Below the pieces are notes generated by a model. That model was not told the DNA's origin and did no database searches. It worked only from the letters and a program-made list of their open reading frames with translations. The translations under genes and the position numbers were made by a program. Below, piece after piece: positions 52,497 to 60,986 of a stretch of 64,000 nt of DNA (position 1 is its first letter; the number at the start of each line of letters is the position of its first letter). Origin of the DNA: Ruegeria sp. TM1040 (GTDB taxonomy: Bacteria > Pseudomonadota > Alphaproteobacteria > Rhodobacterales > Rhodobacteraceae); contig NC_008043.1 of assembly GCF_000014065.1 (NCBI RefSeq), positions 366,001 through 430,000 on the forward strand, given 5' to 3'.

Positions 52497-53819
52497 TTAG
52501 TAGTAGCCGGACTCGCGCATCAGCTCATCCACCGCCTCAGCCGCATCATCCAGCGCTTCCTCGACGGTTTTATCGCCAACGATAGCGGCCTGAAGTTCCG
52601 GGAAAACCAGATTGGTGGACTCGCCCCACTCCGGGATGGGCGGCACTGCAAAGGCATATTTCGCCCCTTCAGCAAAGGCTTCCAGCGCCTCGGTCCGGAA
52701 CGGATCATCCCCGGCGCGCGCCTTGGCGATGTTGGCCTCCCAAACCGCCGTGCGGGTGGGCAACGAGCCGCCCGCAGATTCTGCCAGCTGGCTCTCTTCG
52801 CTCGTCAGAAAGGCCACAAGAGAGGCAGCAGCTTCTTTGTTGGCGCAGTCATCCGTCACCGAGAACCCATGATGGCCAGACCAGCCGGTGCGGGTCACCG
52901 ATCCCATCGGCTGCACGGCAACACCCACGTTTCCAGCCGCCTTGGACGAGTCAGGATTATTGAAGAAGCCAGCCCAGCCGGGCCAATCGAGGTTCAGCGC
53001 TACGGTGCCACTTGCAAACCCTTGGCCAAGGTCGTCCCAGACATAAGACGTGGTACCCGCAGGCACCGCTTTGGCCTCGTAGAGATCGACAAACCACTGC
53101 AGCGCGCGCTGACCTGCGTCCGAATTGAAAATCGGTCGGTTGTCCTCATCAAGGAAATTGCCACCTTCCGCGACCACCATTTCATAGAAGCGACCGACGA
53201 TAGCTTCGTCCTTGCCCGCATATTGCGTGCCATAAAAATTCGGCGGATCCGCAAAGAATATCGCCTGATCCTTCACCTGCTCCCAAGTCTGCGGCACGGC
53301 CAATGGATAGCCGAATTGGGCCTCGAATGCCTCGGCTTTCTGCGCATCCTCATAGTTGGACTTGAGGTAATACAGCACCGAAACATCAAACTGCGCCCGT
53401 GGCAGCATCAACAGATCCCCGCCAACAGTAGAGGCCGTAATGGTGCCTGGCACGAACCCCTCAATTACGCTTGCGTCGACATAGTCGTTCAGATCGACAT
53501 AGAGGCCCTCGTATTGAGGCGCAAAGGACGAATGATTGGAGCCAATGCACCAATCAGTTGTGCCCGCGGCCATATCCGATTTGATCTCACGGTCGATTTC
53601 AAAGTGGCTCTTCTTCGAGATAATTTCGACCTTGGCACCGGTTGCAGCCTCCCAGTCTGCAATGCGGCCATAGAGCCCTTCATACTGCTGACCACCGATC
53701 AGCTTGGCTTCGATTGTCACGCCCTCGAATGAGCCCCAATCGCTCGACAGCGCCGATTCTGCTGATGCAAGGACCGCGCAACTTGCCAACAAGCCTTTGG
53801 TAAATTTGGATTTCTTCAT
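52497..53819 (-). CDS. Sugar ABC transporter substrate-binding protein
   Basis: A 440-residue extracellular binding protein with a signal peptide (MKKSKFTKGLLASCAVLASAESALS). It has the family-1 sugar-binding layout: IADWEAATGAKVEII, DLNDYVDASVIEGFVPG, and NLDWPGWAGFFNNPDSSKAAGNVGV. GGGAGGAAAAC precedes the ATG. It probably binds L-fucose or oligomers, by context. First gene of the leftward operon and usually its most expressed. Confidence 0.9.
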   Translation of the reverse strand: MKKSKFTKGLLASCAVLASAESALSSDWGSFEGVTIEAKLIGGQQYEGLYGRIADWEAATGAKVEIISKKSHFEIDREIKSDMAAGTTDWCIGSNHSSFAPQYEGLYVDLNDYVDASVIEGFVPGTITASTVGGDLLMLPRAQFDVSVLYYLKSNYEDAQKAEAFEAQFGYPLAVPQTWEQVKDQAIFFADPPNFYGTQYAGKDEAIVGRFYEMVVAEGGNFLDEDNRPIFNSDAGQRALQWFVDLYEAKAVPAGTTSYVWDDLGQGFASGTVALNLDWPGWAGFFNNPDSSKAAGNVGVAVQPMGSVTRTGWSGHHGFSVTDDCANKEAAASLVAFLTSEESQLAESAGGSLPTRTAVWEANIAKARAGDDPFRTEALEAFAEGAKYAFAVPPIPEWGESTNLVFPELQAAIVGDKTVEEALDDAAEAVDELMRESGYY

Positions 53820-53876
53820 GTTTTCCTCCCTTGCGAGGGACGGTAGAAGACTTGCCTCGCCGCTCGCACATTCAGA

Positions 53877-53905
53877 TATAAAACATAAATTCATCTATCA
53901 ATCAA
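53877..53905 (-). promoter_or_regulatory. Predicted promoter of the fucose operon
   Basis: Reading leftwards, -35-like TTGATT (complement of 53900-53905), 17-bp spacer, -10-like TTTATA (complement of 53877-53882), about 55 nt before the binding-protein ATG. The IclR gene diverges from this region, so its operator should lie close by. Confidence 0.5.
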
Positions 53906-53963
53906 GCTTGACAATTTTCCCGCCTGACAGCACTTTTCAATGAACACGAAGGACCATTAATCA

Positions 53964-54770
53964 ATGACCCAAACCGCCGACAAATACCGCGCCCCGGCCC
54001 TTGAAAAAGGGCTCGATATCATTGAGTTGCTTGCAGATTACGGCGACGGGCTGGCCCAGGGCGACATCGCGCGGGCGCTGGATAGATCGCAAAGCGAGAT
54101 CTACCGCATGCTCACAACTTTGGTGCGCCGCGGATATGTCGTGCGCTCTCCCGGCGATGATCTCTATACGCTCAGCCTCAAGATGTTTGCCCTCTCACAG
54201 CGCCACCCGCCGATCGGTCGGCTCTTGGAAACTGCAGCGCCGCAAATGCGTATGCTCACGCGCAAGGCCTGGCAGTCCTGCCACCTCGGCATGGAAAGCA
54301 ACGGCGATGTCGTGATCGTCGCCTCGGCTGAATCGCCCGGGAACTGGGGATTGGCCCTGCGTGTTGGGACCGTCATTGGCCTCGGCAACACTGGCACCGG
54401 CCGGGTTCTGGCAGCATTTCGTCCAGAAGACGAATTGTCCGATCTCGTCGCGCAGCATCGTCTCGCCGTGGGCGAACCGCCGATCGACGCCTTCGAACTC
54501 AGGGATCACATCGCCAGAATTCGCGAGCTGGGCTATGAACGGATGCCCTCTGCCACCGCTGTAGGCGTCACCAACCTGTCCTACCCAGTGTTGAACCAGG
54601 ACGGCCGCGCGATTGCCGTGCTCACCTGCCCGTTCCTCGAGCGCATTGACGACATGAAACCTCCGTCTCAGGACGAGGTACATCGTATGTGCAAAGCACT
54701 GGCCGAGGATTTGACCGCGTTCTATTGTGGCACCGGCGACCGCACGCTCTTTGAAGGTCTCGAGCCGTGA
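53964..54770 (+). CDS. IclR-family transcriptional regulator
   Basis: A 268-residue IclR regulator: winged helix (ALEKGLDIIELLADYGDGLAQGDIARALDRSQSEIYRMLTTLVRRGYV) and an effector domain (GTVIGLGNTGTGRVLAAF, TNLSYPVLNQDGRAIAVLTCPF). It is divergent from the ABC operon, and its stop overlaps the lactonase start (GTGA), so it probably governs L-fucose uptake and breakdown and autoregulates. Confidence 0.92.
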   Translation: MTQTADKYRAPALEKGLDIIELLADYGDGLAQGDIARALDRSQSEIYRMLTTLVRRGYVVRSPGDDLYTLSLKMFALSQRHPPIGRLLETAAPQMRMLTRKAWQSCHLGMESNGDVVIVASAESPGNWGLALRVGTVIGLGNTGTGRVLAAFRPEDELSDLVAQHRLAVGEPPIDAFELRDHIARIRELGYERMPSATAVGVTNLSYPVLNQDGRAIAVLTCPFLERIDDMKPPSQDEVHRMCKALAEDLTAFYCGTGDRTLFEGLEP

Positions 54771-55627
54771 TAGACACACATCAACACTTCTGGCGCCTGT
54801 CCCGGGGCGGTTACGCCTGGATGCCAGAGGACCTGCCCGCGCTCAATCGCGACTATGAACCCAAAGATCTACGTGACATTCTGAATGACACTGGGATCAC
54901 AGGGACAATCGCGGTGCAAGCGGATGACTCCGTCGCGGAAACGGAATTCCTGCTCTCCCTTTCAGACGCTCACCCCTGGATTCTGGGAGTCGTTGGTTGG
55001 GTTGATCTTGAGCACGCGGACGCTACCCGTATTCTGACGGCTCTGGCGGAGCACCCAAAGTTTCTGGGTATTCGTCCGATGATTCAGGACATTTCTGACC
55101 CAGAATGGATGCTGCGCCCTACGCTGGCGGCCGGTCTCAACAGGTTGGTCGAGCTTGACCTTACCTTCGATGCACTTGTTCTGCCACATCATCTCAAGAC
55201 GCTTGCGCGGTTCATGGAGCGATATCCTGAACTGCGCGTGGTGGTGGATCACTGCGCGAAACCCAATTTGCGCTCAGGTGCGCTCGATGAATGGCGCGAC
55301 GGGCTTGCGGCAGTCGCGGCGCATCCAAACAGCTTCTGCAAGCTTTCCGGCCTCCTGACCGAAGCCCCTCCGGGCGCGGGGCTTGCTGAGCTGCGCGACT
55401 GCTTGGATCATGTGTCGCAGCTTTTTGGCCCAAATCGCCTGCTATTTGGGAGCGATTGGCCCGTCCTGAACCTCGCCACTGACTACGCGAAGTGGCAGCG
55501 CATCATTTGCCAATATATTGACGAGACCCCGGGCCTCGCGCAGGACACCATCGGGCAGTTGAATCCACACTTTGCCTACACGCGACTTTCACAACACTGT
55601 ACAAATCCAAACGGCGCCGGTGCGTGA
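54767..55627 (+). CDS. Amidohydrolase-family L-fuconolactonase
   Basis: A 286-residue TIM-barrel metal hydrolase: N-terminal HQHFWRLSRGGYAWM, VDLEHAD, GIRPMIQD, VVDHCAKPNL, and FGSDWPVLNL. These are marks of the L-fuconolactone/2-pyrone-4,6-dicarboxylate lactonase group. It would open L-fuconolactone to L-fuconate. GTG start with 4-nt overlap to the IclR stop; no intervening start is better. It completes the pathway encoded by the divergent operon. Confidence 0.9.
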   Translation: MIDTHQHFWRLSRGGYAWMPEDLPALNRDYEPKDLRDILNDTGITGTIAVQADDSVAETEFLLSLSDAHPWILGVVGWVDLEHADATRILTALAEHPKFLGIRPMIQDISDPEWMLRPTLAAGLNRLVELDLTFDALVLPHHLKTLARFMERYPELRVVVDHCAKPNLRSGALDEWRDGLAAVAAHPNSFCKLSGLLTEAPPGAGLAELRDCLDHVSQLFGPNRLLFGSDWPVLNLATDYAKWQRIICQYIDETPGLAQDTIGQLNPHFAYTRLSQHCTNPNGAGA

Positions 55628-55629
55628 CA

Positions 55630-56220
55630 TTAGCCCCGCGCCAATCCTGCATCCTCCAGCCGTTCACGATCCGGAAGATCCTGTAGGGTTTCTAGATCGA
55701 ACGCGAGCAGAAACTGATCGGTAGTGACAAAGGTATAGGGCGCGCCCCGCCGCGGCGCGCGCGGCCCGTTTCCAATCAGTCCGCGATCGTGCAGACGTCC
55801 GATCAAATCACGGCTGATGTCCTTGCCAAAGATGTCTTTCAACCCTTCTCGCGTGATCGGCTGGTGGTAGGCGATGGCCGCCAGAACAGCGACATCAAAG
55901 GCGTTTAGATCCATCACCTGATGGCCCGCGCTTTGTGCGTCGCGAATGGCGGAGGCGTAGGCACTGCGGGTACGCAGAAACCAACCATCCTTAACATGGG
56001 CGACCTGAAACGACCGGCTTTCGAGTTCAGCCGATAAATCGTCAATCAGAAGTTCGACAGAGACCCCCTGCCCCACTACGCGCGCCAGAGCCTCTCGGGA
56101 CACCGGTGTGGCACTGGCAAACAATACCGCTTCAATTCGGCGCAACCATTCATACCAGCGCTGGTCCGGGGGCAACGCCTTCAACTCTCGGTCCAGTTGG
56201 GGCTCTGGTGTTTTGCGCAT
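55630..56220 (-). CDS. scpB: ScpB-like segregation and condensation protein
   Basis: A 196-residue protein with two winged-helix domains: LRRIEAVLFASATPVSREALARVVG at the start and LNAFDVAVLAAIAYHQPITREGLKDIFGKDISRDLIGRLHDRGLIG further on, as in ScpB of the SMC-ScpAB complex. ScpB binds the kleisin ScpA. No scpA lies nearby; a DUF1403 gene ends 2 bp before its ATG (TAG-AC-ATG), so the two are co-translated. With parAB close by, a role in plasmid organisation is likely. It ends 3 nt from the convergent lactonase stop. Confidence 0.88.
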   Translation of the reverse strand: MRKTPEPQLDRELKALPPDQRWYEWLRRIEAVLFASATPVSREALARVVGQGVSVELLIDDLSAELESRSFQVAHVKDGWFLRTRSAYASAIRDAQSAGHQVMDLNAFDVAVLAAIAYHQPITREGLKDIFGKDISRDLIGRLHDRGLIGNGPRAPRRGAPYTFVTTDQFLLAFDLETLQDLPDRERLEDAGLARG

Positions 56221-56222
56221 GT

Positions 56223-57107
56223 CTACACCCCATAAAGCCGAAAACTGTCGCGCCCACTCAGTTCACGCAAAACACCGAGCGAGGTTAGTCGGTCGCATAG
56301 CCTGCGCGCGGCACGGTCCGGCAAGGGCAATGCAGAGGCCGCCGCCGCATCCTGCGTGAGAAACACCTCCACCGCCCCCGCAGCTCCCTTCGCCCGCAGT
56401 TTCGGCACCACGGCGGCCAGATTACGCACACCTCGTGTACACTCGGAAATGTGGCGTAATATTTCAATAATCGCGACCTGCAAAGCCTGATGACAGGCCA
56501 GGCGCAAACTCTGATCGCGTTTTCTGAGGTCCGCGGTTGTCAACCCGAGCGCAAACACCGGAAGGATGCGCGCCCACCCTAAAGATCGGGCGAGTGCCGC
56601 GTCCGCAAGTATCAACGCTGCAACCACCGGTATCGAGTCGTCAGACACGCATTCCTCCAATACCGAAACAGCATGCTCGACCGGCGCGCGCCCTTTAGGG
56701 GCCAGACTCTGCGCAATCAGCTGTGACGAAACTGAACCAAGACCCTTGTGGAGCGCATTTGCTTGCACTGGACGCCTCACGGCCCGCTGCCAAGAAAGGT
56801 AGATCTCGCCAGCGGGCCCTGGCAGATCGCCGGGTTCCAGAAAATGTACGGCGTCTCTAAGCTCTGCTGCTGTTTCGTGACGTCCTGCAAAAGCAACCGT
56901 TACCTCTGCTGCGCGCAGCGCCAGTCGATCTCTCACCAAGTTCATTGGAACCTCATCCAGAGAAATCGCGTGATGTAGGTGCGATAGGGCTGCGCCTGAC
57001 AAGAACGACACATATTCAGGGGCTTCCGCGCGCGCCGAAGTGACCCACGAGGGTAGAAAAGGTATTCTGTTCTGGTCTGTCAGAGATTCTCTGTCTGGCG
57101 CGTACAT
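56223..57107 (-). CDS. DUF1403-family protein
   Basis: A 294-residue protein matching (from memory) DUF1403: LPSWVTSARAEAPEYVSFLSGAALSHLHH, NLVRDRLALRAAEVTVAFAGRHETAAELRDAVH, and GPAGEIYLSWQRAV. The last 40 residues (LPDRAARRLCDRLTSLGVLREL and FRLYGV) look like a winged helix. DUF1403 and ScpB genes often travel together on alphaproteobacterial plasmids (recollection). The winged-helix end and adjacency to an orphan ScpB raise the possibility that it replaces ScpA. Function unproven. Confidence 0.75.
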   Translation of the reverse strand: MYAPDRESLTDQNRIPFLPSWVTSARAEAPEYVSFLSGAALSHLHHAISLDEVPMNLVRDRLALRAAEVTVAFAGRHETAAELRDAVHFLEPGDLPGPAGEIYLSWQRAVRRPVQANALHKGLGSVSSQLIAQSLAPKGRAPVEHAVSVLEECVSDDSIPVVAALILADAALARSLGWARILPVFALGLTTADLRKRDQSLRLACHQALQVAIIEILRHISECTRGVRNLAAVVPKLRAKGAAGAVEVFLTQDAAAASALPLPDRAARRLCDRLTSLGVLRELSGRDSFRLYGV

Positions 57108-57185
57108 ATTGCAAGCCTAGGCGCGCGCGGCGCTTTTGTCCACAAATGGGCACCCTAACCGCCGCTTGCTTGTGGATCTTATTAT

Positions 57186-57210
57186 GTCCAATAACATTGA
57201 ATTATTAGAC
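57186..57210. repeat. Imperfect inverted repeat, recombination-core-like
   Basis: GTCCAATAA (57186-57194), a 7-nt spacer, then TTATTAGAC (57202-57210): nine-base arms with one mismatch (ten bases if the flanking T/A is counted), in an AT-rich stretch 87 bp before the tyrosine recombinase ATG. Arm length and spacer fit a tyrosine recombinase crossover site; an operator for the divergent genes is equally possible. Confidence 0.4.
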
Positions 57211-57296
57211 ACACTTCACCATGATTATGTCATAGCGGGCTGACACGCGTTTGAGACAGCCCATTCACCGCCCAAACAAGAGGTTTGAACCAAGGC

Positions 57297-58160
57297 ATGG
57301 GACCGACAGAAAGCACGATTTCTGAACACACCCGCAAAGCCTATGCGACGGATTGGGCGCATTACACACGCTGGTGCCGCTTGAACGGACATCCCACGCT
57401 ACCACCCTCAGTCGCACACATTGAGAACTATCTGACAGATCTGTCACGTTCGTCTCAACTTGCCTCGAGCAGTCTCAGGCGGCGGCGCGCCGGGATCGTG
57501 TGGAACTACAGGCAACGCGGCTTCGATCTCGAAATTCAGTCTACCCCTCTCCCGGACACGGTGACCGCGCTGCCGACACATCAAGTGCAGCGCCCAGCCA
57601 CAAAAGAGGCGATTACACCGCAGGAGATGCGAGCGATGCTGGCGACTCTCCCCTATGATCTCCGAGGTCTGCGCGACCGCGCAATGTTGTTGGTCGGGTA
57701 TATAGGTGGCCTGCGGCGGAGCGAAATCATCGGTCTGGACGCATCTCCAGATCGGAGTGACGATAGCATGGGCGGGCTGGAGTTTCGTGACAATTTCCTA
57801 CGCGTAACAATCGAAGCCAGAACCGAGGTGCGAACCGTAACGCTCCATCGCGGGACTAGCGCGCAGACTTGCCCAGTACATAGCGTGCAGCAATGGCTTC
57901 ACTTCGCAAAGATCGAGGCTGGCCCGGTTTTTGTCCGAACTTCGCGCGACGGCAAACGTGCATTGAGCGCACGCCTAAACGATCGCCACATTCCAAGGCT
58001 CATCAAGAGCACTGTGCTCAGATCCGGCATTCGCGCCGACTTGCCGGAGAATGAACGCCTGGCGTTGTTCTCCGGCCAATCTCTCAGGGTCGCATCAGCG
58101 AAGCTTGCAACAGCAGACAACCGCGTTGACCTCAATTTGACACGAGCATTGGGATTTTGA
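57297..58160 (+). pseudogene. Tyrosine recombinase relic without nucleophile tyrosine
   Basis: 287 residues. The N-terminal core-binding SAM-like domain (SEHTRKAYATDWAHYTRWCRLNGHPTLPPS, IENYLTDLS) and the start of the catalytic domain (RGLRDRAMLLVGYIGGLRRSEIIGLD with the first catalytic Arg) are present. The HxxR box reads GQSLR (His replaced by Gln). The protein stops at NLTRALGF: there is no tyrosine after residue about 140, so the nucleophile is missing. The stop lies 5 nt from the parB end. It may be a decayed integrase or a DNA-binding remnant. ATG 57297 chosen; TTG 57285 possible. Confidence 0.75.
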
Positions 58161-58165
58161 CGAGC

Positions 58166-59248
58166 TCAGCCCTCTGCCAAAAGATGCTTCTCAATCGCCT
58201 CAAGCAGTCGTTCAACATCATCGACATCTAGGTTAGCGCGTTTGAGGTCGATCCGAACACCTTTGGGTGAAACTTCGGCGCCAAGCTCCCCACCTGAGGC
58301 GAGCGAACGGGTTTGCAATTGCGTGACCTGTCGCGGTCGCCCCCCTCGGGCCTTGTCCTTTGGGGTCGCTTCCAGCTCCGCCAGTGCGGCCTCGATCACT
58401 CGCCACTCGTCGCGTTCATTATCCGGATCCGCTGTGCCCAATGCTCTTCGGAGAACGGCCTGCCCTCCTGCACGCAACGCCGCCGCGATTTTCAGACCTG
58501 CTTTCTCAGACATTGCATTTGGGTGGCGCAACAAATCACCCAGCCCCTCGTGAACCGCTGCAAAACTGCGGACCTTGGATCGTTTCGCTTTGGATGCGGC
58601 GGCAAACAATGTGTCGACCGCCTCTTCGACGGAGGCAAATACGCCCTGCCCTGCAACCAGCACTGCGATGCGTCCGCGTTCATACGGCGTGAGGTTTGCA
58701 CGCAACTCATTCTCTTCGATCATCGACACATAGGCCGTAGCACTATCCGTCCCTTGCCGAAGAAAAGCAGGAATCTCGCTAAATCCGTCGCGATTGAGGT
58801 TTAGTCGCGCAAACGCCTCAAGACGACGAAACCCTGAAACAAGCCCGTATCTTCCATCTTCAAGAGCAACAACTTCGACCGGGCTACGCAGTCCATGGCT
58901 CTGGATCGAGGCGATGAGTTCCTGCAATTCTTCTTCATCGACCTGCATCCGGTCCCGACGCAGGTAATCCCGGTCGATCTCTGCCAAGGGGATCTGGCGA
59001 ACGGCCTGCCCTGCATTTTCTGCGTCGCGCCATTTGTTCGCATCAGCTTTGTCACGCGCCAGCTCGACCCGGTCGGTCACTGCGGCCATCCCGCGCAGCT
59101 TGGCGGTTTCGGCAGAAACTTTGGCGATGGGCGGCGCGCTCTTCTGCCCTGTCTCAAACGGATTTACACTTGGTTTCGCAGCGAAACCCTCATCCAGAGC
59201 TTCTATTTCGGACGCATCAGGTGCGATCAACCGTCTCCGCTTTGCCAT
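58166..59248 (-). CDS. parB: ParB-family plasmid partition protein
   Basis: A 360-residue ParB/RepB-type protein. The ParB N-terminal domain spans about residues 85-190 (IPLAEIDRDYLRRDRMQVDEEELQELIASIQSHG, LVSGFRRLEAFARL; the GFRR box stands where chromosomal ParB has GERR). A helix-turn-helix region (ELRANLTPYERGRIAVLVAGQGVF) and a C-terminal dimerisation part follow. It binds parS and bridges DNA for segregation. It is 1 nt after the parA stop. One candidate parS lies inside the gene. Confidence 0.9.
   Translation of the reverse strand: MAKRRRLIAPDASEIEALDEGFAAKPSVNPFETGQKSAPPIAKVSAETAKLRGMAAVTDRVELARDKADANKWRDAENAGQAVRQIPLAEIDRDYLRRDRMQVDEEELQELIASIQSHGLRSPVEVVALEDGRYGLVSGFRRLEAFARLNLNRDGFSEIPAFLRQGTDSATAYVSMIEENELRANLTPYERGRIAVLVAGQGVFASVEEAVDTLFAAASKAKRSKVRSFAAVHEGLGDLLRHPNAMSEKAGLKIAAALRAGGQAVLRRALGTADPDNERDEWRVIEAALAELEATPKDKARGGRPRQVTQLQTRSLASGGELGAEVSPKGVRIDLKRANLDVDDVERLLEAIEKHLLAEG
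59172..59188. promoter_or_regulatory. parS: Candidate parS site 1 (inside parB)
   Basis: GGTTTCGCAGCGAAACC is a perfect palindrome with eight-base arms and a central A, inside the parB coding sequence. One of four copies of GTTTCGCNGCGAAAC between 59.1 and 62.5 kb. Confidence 0.7.
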
Positions 59249-59249
59249 G

Positions 59250-60620
59250 TCATTCCGCCTCTTTCATTTGGGTGTCACGCCACCAGCTACCGATCAGAAG
59301 TTCCTTGAACTCTGCATATGTCCGGTCGAATGTTTCCCGACCACGCACATAGGTGTCTCGATTGAAGTCGCGATAATCGGCCTCATAAATCCCGTTCACC
59401 TGCTCTCCAGCCTGACCAACAAGCGCTGTGACATCCTGCCGGTAGGCATTCATGAAATCACCAAAGTATGCCTGAATGACATTCGCCATGTCCGTTTGTT
59501 GACTTGCATCAAAGCGAGTGATCAGCGCGCGCACCACATCCCACTCGAACTTGATCTCGGGCAATCCCGCTGCGCGTTGCGCCACGTTTTCACCTTCCTC
59601 GATCGACGCAAAGGTCGAATAAAGCATATCAAAGAAACGGCCTGTGGAATCAAACTCGAGAAACGATGCCCCAAGAGGCACCAGAAGAATATCCGCCGCC
59701 GCAAGCGCGTTAATGGTGAGGTAGCCAAGCGCAGGCGGCGTATCGAGAAAGACGATATCGTATTCGTCCAGAATGCCCTCGTCCTGCAGGAAGTTGCTCA
59801 ACGCATCCCAAAGCGGCCAGCTCCGCAGCCCCATACGCCAGACAGGGATCTGGAACTCTGCCCAATAAAGGTTCAGCTGAGCGCCGATCAAGTCGATATT
59901 GGGCCAATGGGTTTTTTGAATGACGTTTCGCGGCGAAACCCGCAAGGCTTCGTTCAGGGTTTCATCGAGTGGCAACTCGGGCTCACCGGCAGCGGCACGC
60001 ACAGCGTTTTCCTCCACCATCGCCTTTGCATAGTCTTTGGCAATGAGCGGAAACACCGTTGACCATTCATCTTCGATCTGCCCACCCAGGATAGACGTCA
60101 TTGATCCCTGGCTGTCGAGGTCAATCACCAGAACCTTGTACCCATCAAGCGCCGCAGACATGGCCAAATGGGCTGCTGTTGATGTCTTGCCAACTCCGCC
60201 TTTGAAATTCGCAACAGCCGTTACTTTTGCGGGCAACCCTTCAGGCCGATAGGGGAGGTATTCCTTGGTCGATATGCCTTCGCTTGCAAAATGCTGGCGC
60301 AGGATAAGCACCTCTTCAAGCGTGAACCACTTGGAACCGCCATCACCATCGCCTTGAGGGAGTTCAGGGTTCGCCTTCAGCACCCGACGAAGATGTTGAG
60401 GCGCGACCGGGATAAGATAACGCGTGATTTCCCAAGTCGAAAACTTTCTGAGACGCTTCTCGCCATCTGGCGCATAGCCACGCCGAGCAAGATCCTCTCT
60501 ACCTTTGGTGCAAAGCGCCGCCGCCTTGGCAAAGCGCGTAGTTTGAATAGGATCTGGTAGCTTGCTTGCCGCTTTCTCTGGGTCGAGATTGAAATACGGA
60601 GGGAGTGGAGGTGTACTCAT
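59250..60620 (-). CDS. parA: ParA-family plasmid partition ATPase
   Basis: A 456-residue ParA of the long (type Ia) class: an N-terminal 120-residue DNA-binding region (FSTWEITRYLIPVAPQHLRRVL, SKWFTLEEVLILRQHF), deviant Walker A KGGVGKT at 140-146, LVIDLDSQGSMTSIL and VFLDTPPALGYLTINAL. It moves ParB-parS complexes over the nucleoid, and in this class the N-terminus usually autoregulates the operon. Start at ATG 60620, since the open frame further upstream runs into the origin. parB follows at a 1-nt gap. Confidence 0.92.
   Translation of the reverse strand: MSTPPLPPYFNLDPEKAASKLPDPIQTTRFAKAAALCTKGREDLARRGYAPDGEKRLRKFSTWEITRYLIPVAPQHLRRVLKANPELPQGDGDGGSKWFTLEEVLILRQHFASEGISTKEYLPYRPEGLPAKVTAVANFKGGVGKTSTAAHLAMSAALDGYKVLVIDLDSQGSMTSILGGQIEDEWSTVFPLIAKDYAKAMVEENAVRAAAGEPELPLDETLNEALRVSPRNVIQKTHWPNIDLIGAQLNLYWAEFQIPVWRMGLRSWPLWDALSNFLQDEGILDEYDIVFLDTPPALGYLTINALAAADILLVPLGASFLEFDSTGRFFDMLYSTFASIEEGENVAQRAAGLPEIKFEWDVVRALITRFDASQQTDMANVIQAYFGDFMNAYRQDVTALVGQAGEQVNGIYEADYRDFNRDTYVRGRETFDRTYAEFKELLIGSWWRDTQMKEAE
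59925..59939. promoter_or_regulatory. parS: Candidate parS site 2 (inside parA)
   Basis: GTTTCGCGGCGAAAC, a perfect palindrome with seven-base arms and a central G, inside parA. Same core as sites 1, 3 and 4. Confidence 0.65.
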
Positions 60621-60728
60621 GAGGTTGCTCGATCTCGATGAATGTATGTGGATTGTTGTTATATACGGGAGAATAGAGAACATCTTTGGCGATGCATAGC
60701 CCATGAGGGGCATGAGCGACAAATTTTG

Positions 60729-60742
60729 TGGGTACCTTTCAG
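60729..60742 (+). repeat. 14-bp direct repeat, left copy
   Basis: TGGGTACCTTTCAG, identical to 61172-61185. It shares GGTACC with the iterons but has a shorter spacing to the CAGG part. It directly adjoins parS site 3 in the parA upstream region, so it may be an initiator-binding or autoregulatory site. Confidence 0.6.
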
Positions 60743-60759
60743 GGTTTCGCAGCGAAACC
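60743..60759. promoter_or_regulatory. parS: Candidate parS site 3 (upstream of parA)
   Basis: GGTTTCGCAGCGAAACC, identical in sequence to site 1, 123 bp upstream of the parA ATG and next to the AT-rich part of the origin. This is the most usual location for a plasmid centromere. Confidence 0.75.
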
Positions 60760-60986
60760 TCTGTTTTTCTAACAAAATATTGAAAGAACGAACCCAACAA
60801 AGCGTTTAGATGTTTAAGGTATTTAGAATCTTTGGATCAGATTATACCTTTAATAACAAAGCGATATCTGGTTTTGGGGACCAAAGATCAGGATGTTAGG
60901 TACCCTTTCTCGGGATCATAGGTACCCGAACACAGGATAAAGGGGTCCTGAATCCGGGTGGAAAGGTTCCGATTCTCAGGAGCAGT
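60760..60986. other. Replication origin: AT-rich stretch plus iterons
   Basis: 60760-60876 is visibly AT-rich for this GC-rich DNA (runs such as AACAAAATATTG and TTATACCTTTAATAAC) and fits a DNA unwinding element. It leads directly into five 22-bp iterons at 60877-60986. The initiator gene repA is 316 bp further on. This is the classic layout of a Rep_3-type theta origin. No perfect DnaA box was seen. The remaining bases to 61301 hold repeats and the repA promoter. Confidence 0.75.
60877..60986 (+). repeat. Five 22-bp iterons
   Basis: Five units start at 60877, 60899, 60921, 60943 and 60965, exactly 22 bp apart. Each reads GG(T/G)(A/T)CC, six variable bases, then C(A/G)GG; four of five continue with A. 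Period equals two helical turns, as expected for Rep_3 initiator binding. Confidence 0.85.

Noticed and set aside
57136-57179. DnaA-box-like TTGTCCACA and complement of AGATCCACA
   Set aside because: One and two mismatches to TTATCCACA, and far from the iterons; chance cannot be excluded.
60620-60800. Sixty-codon N-terminal extension of parA
   Set aside because: It would run over the parA promoter, parS site 3 and the 14-mer repeat; the ATG at 60620 begins the ParA-like sequence.
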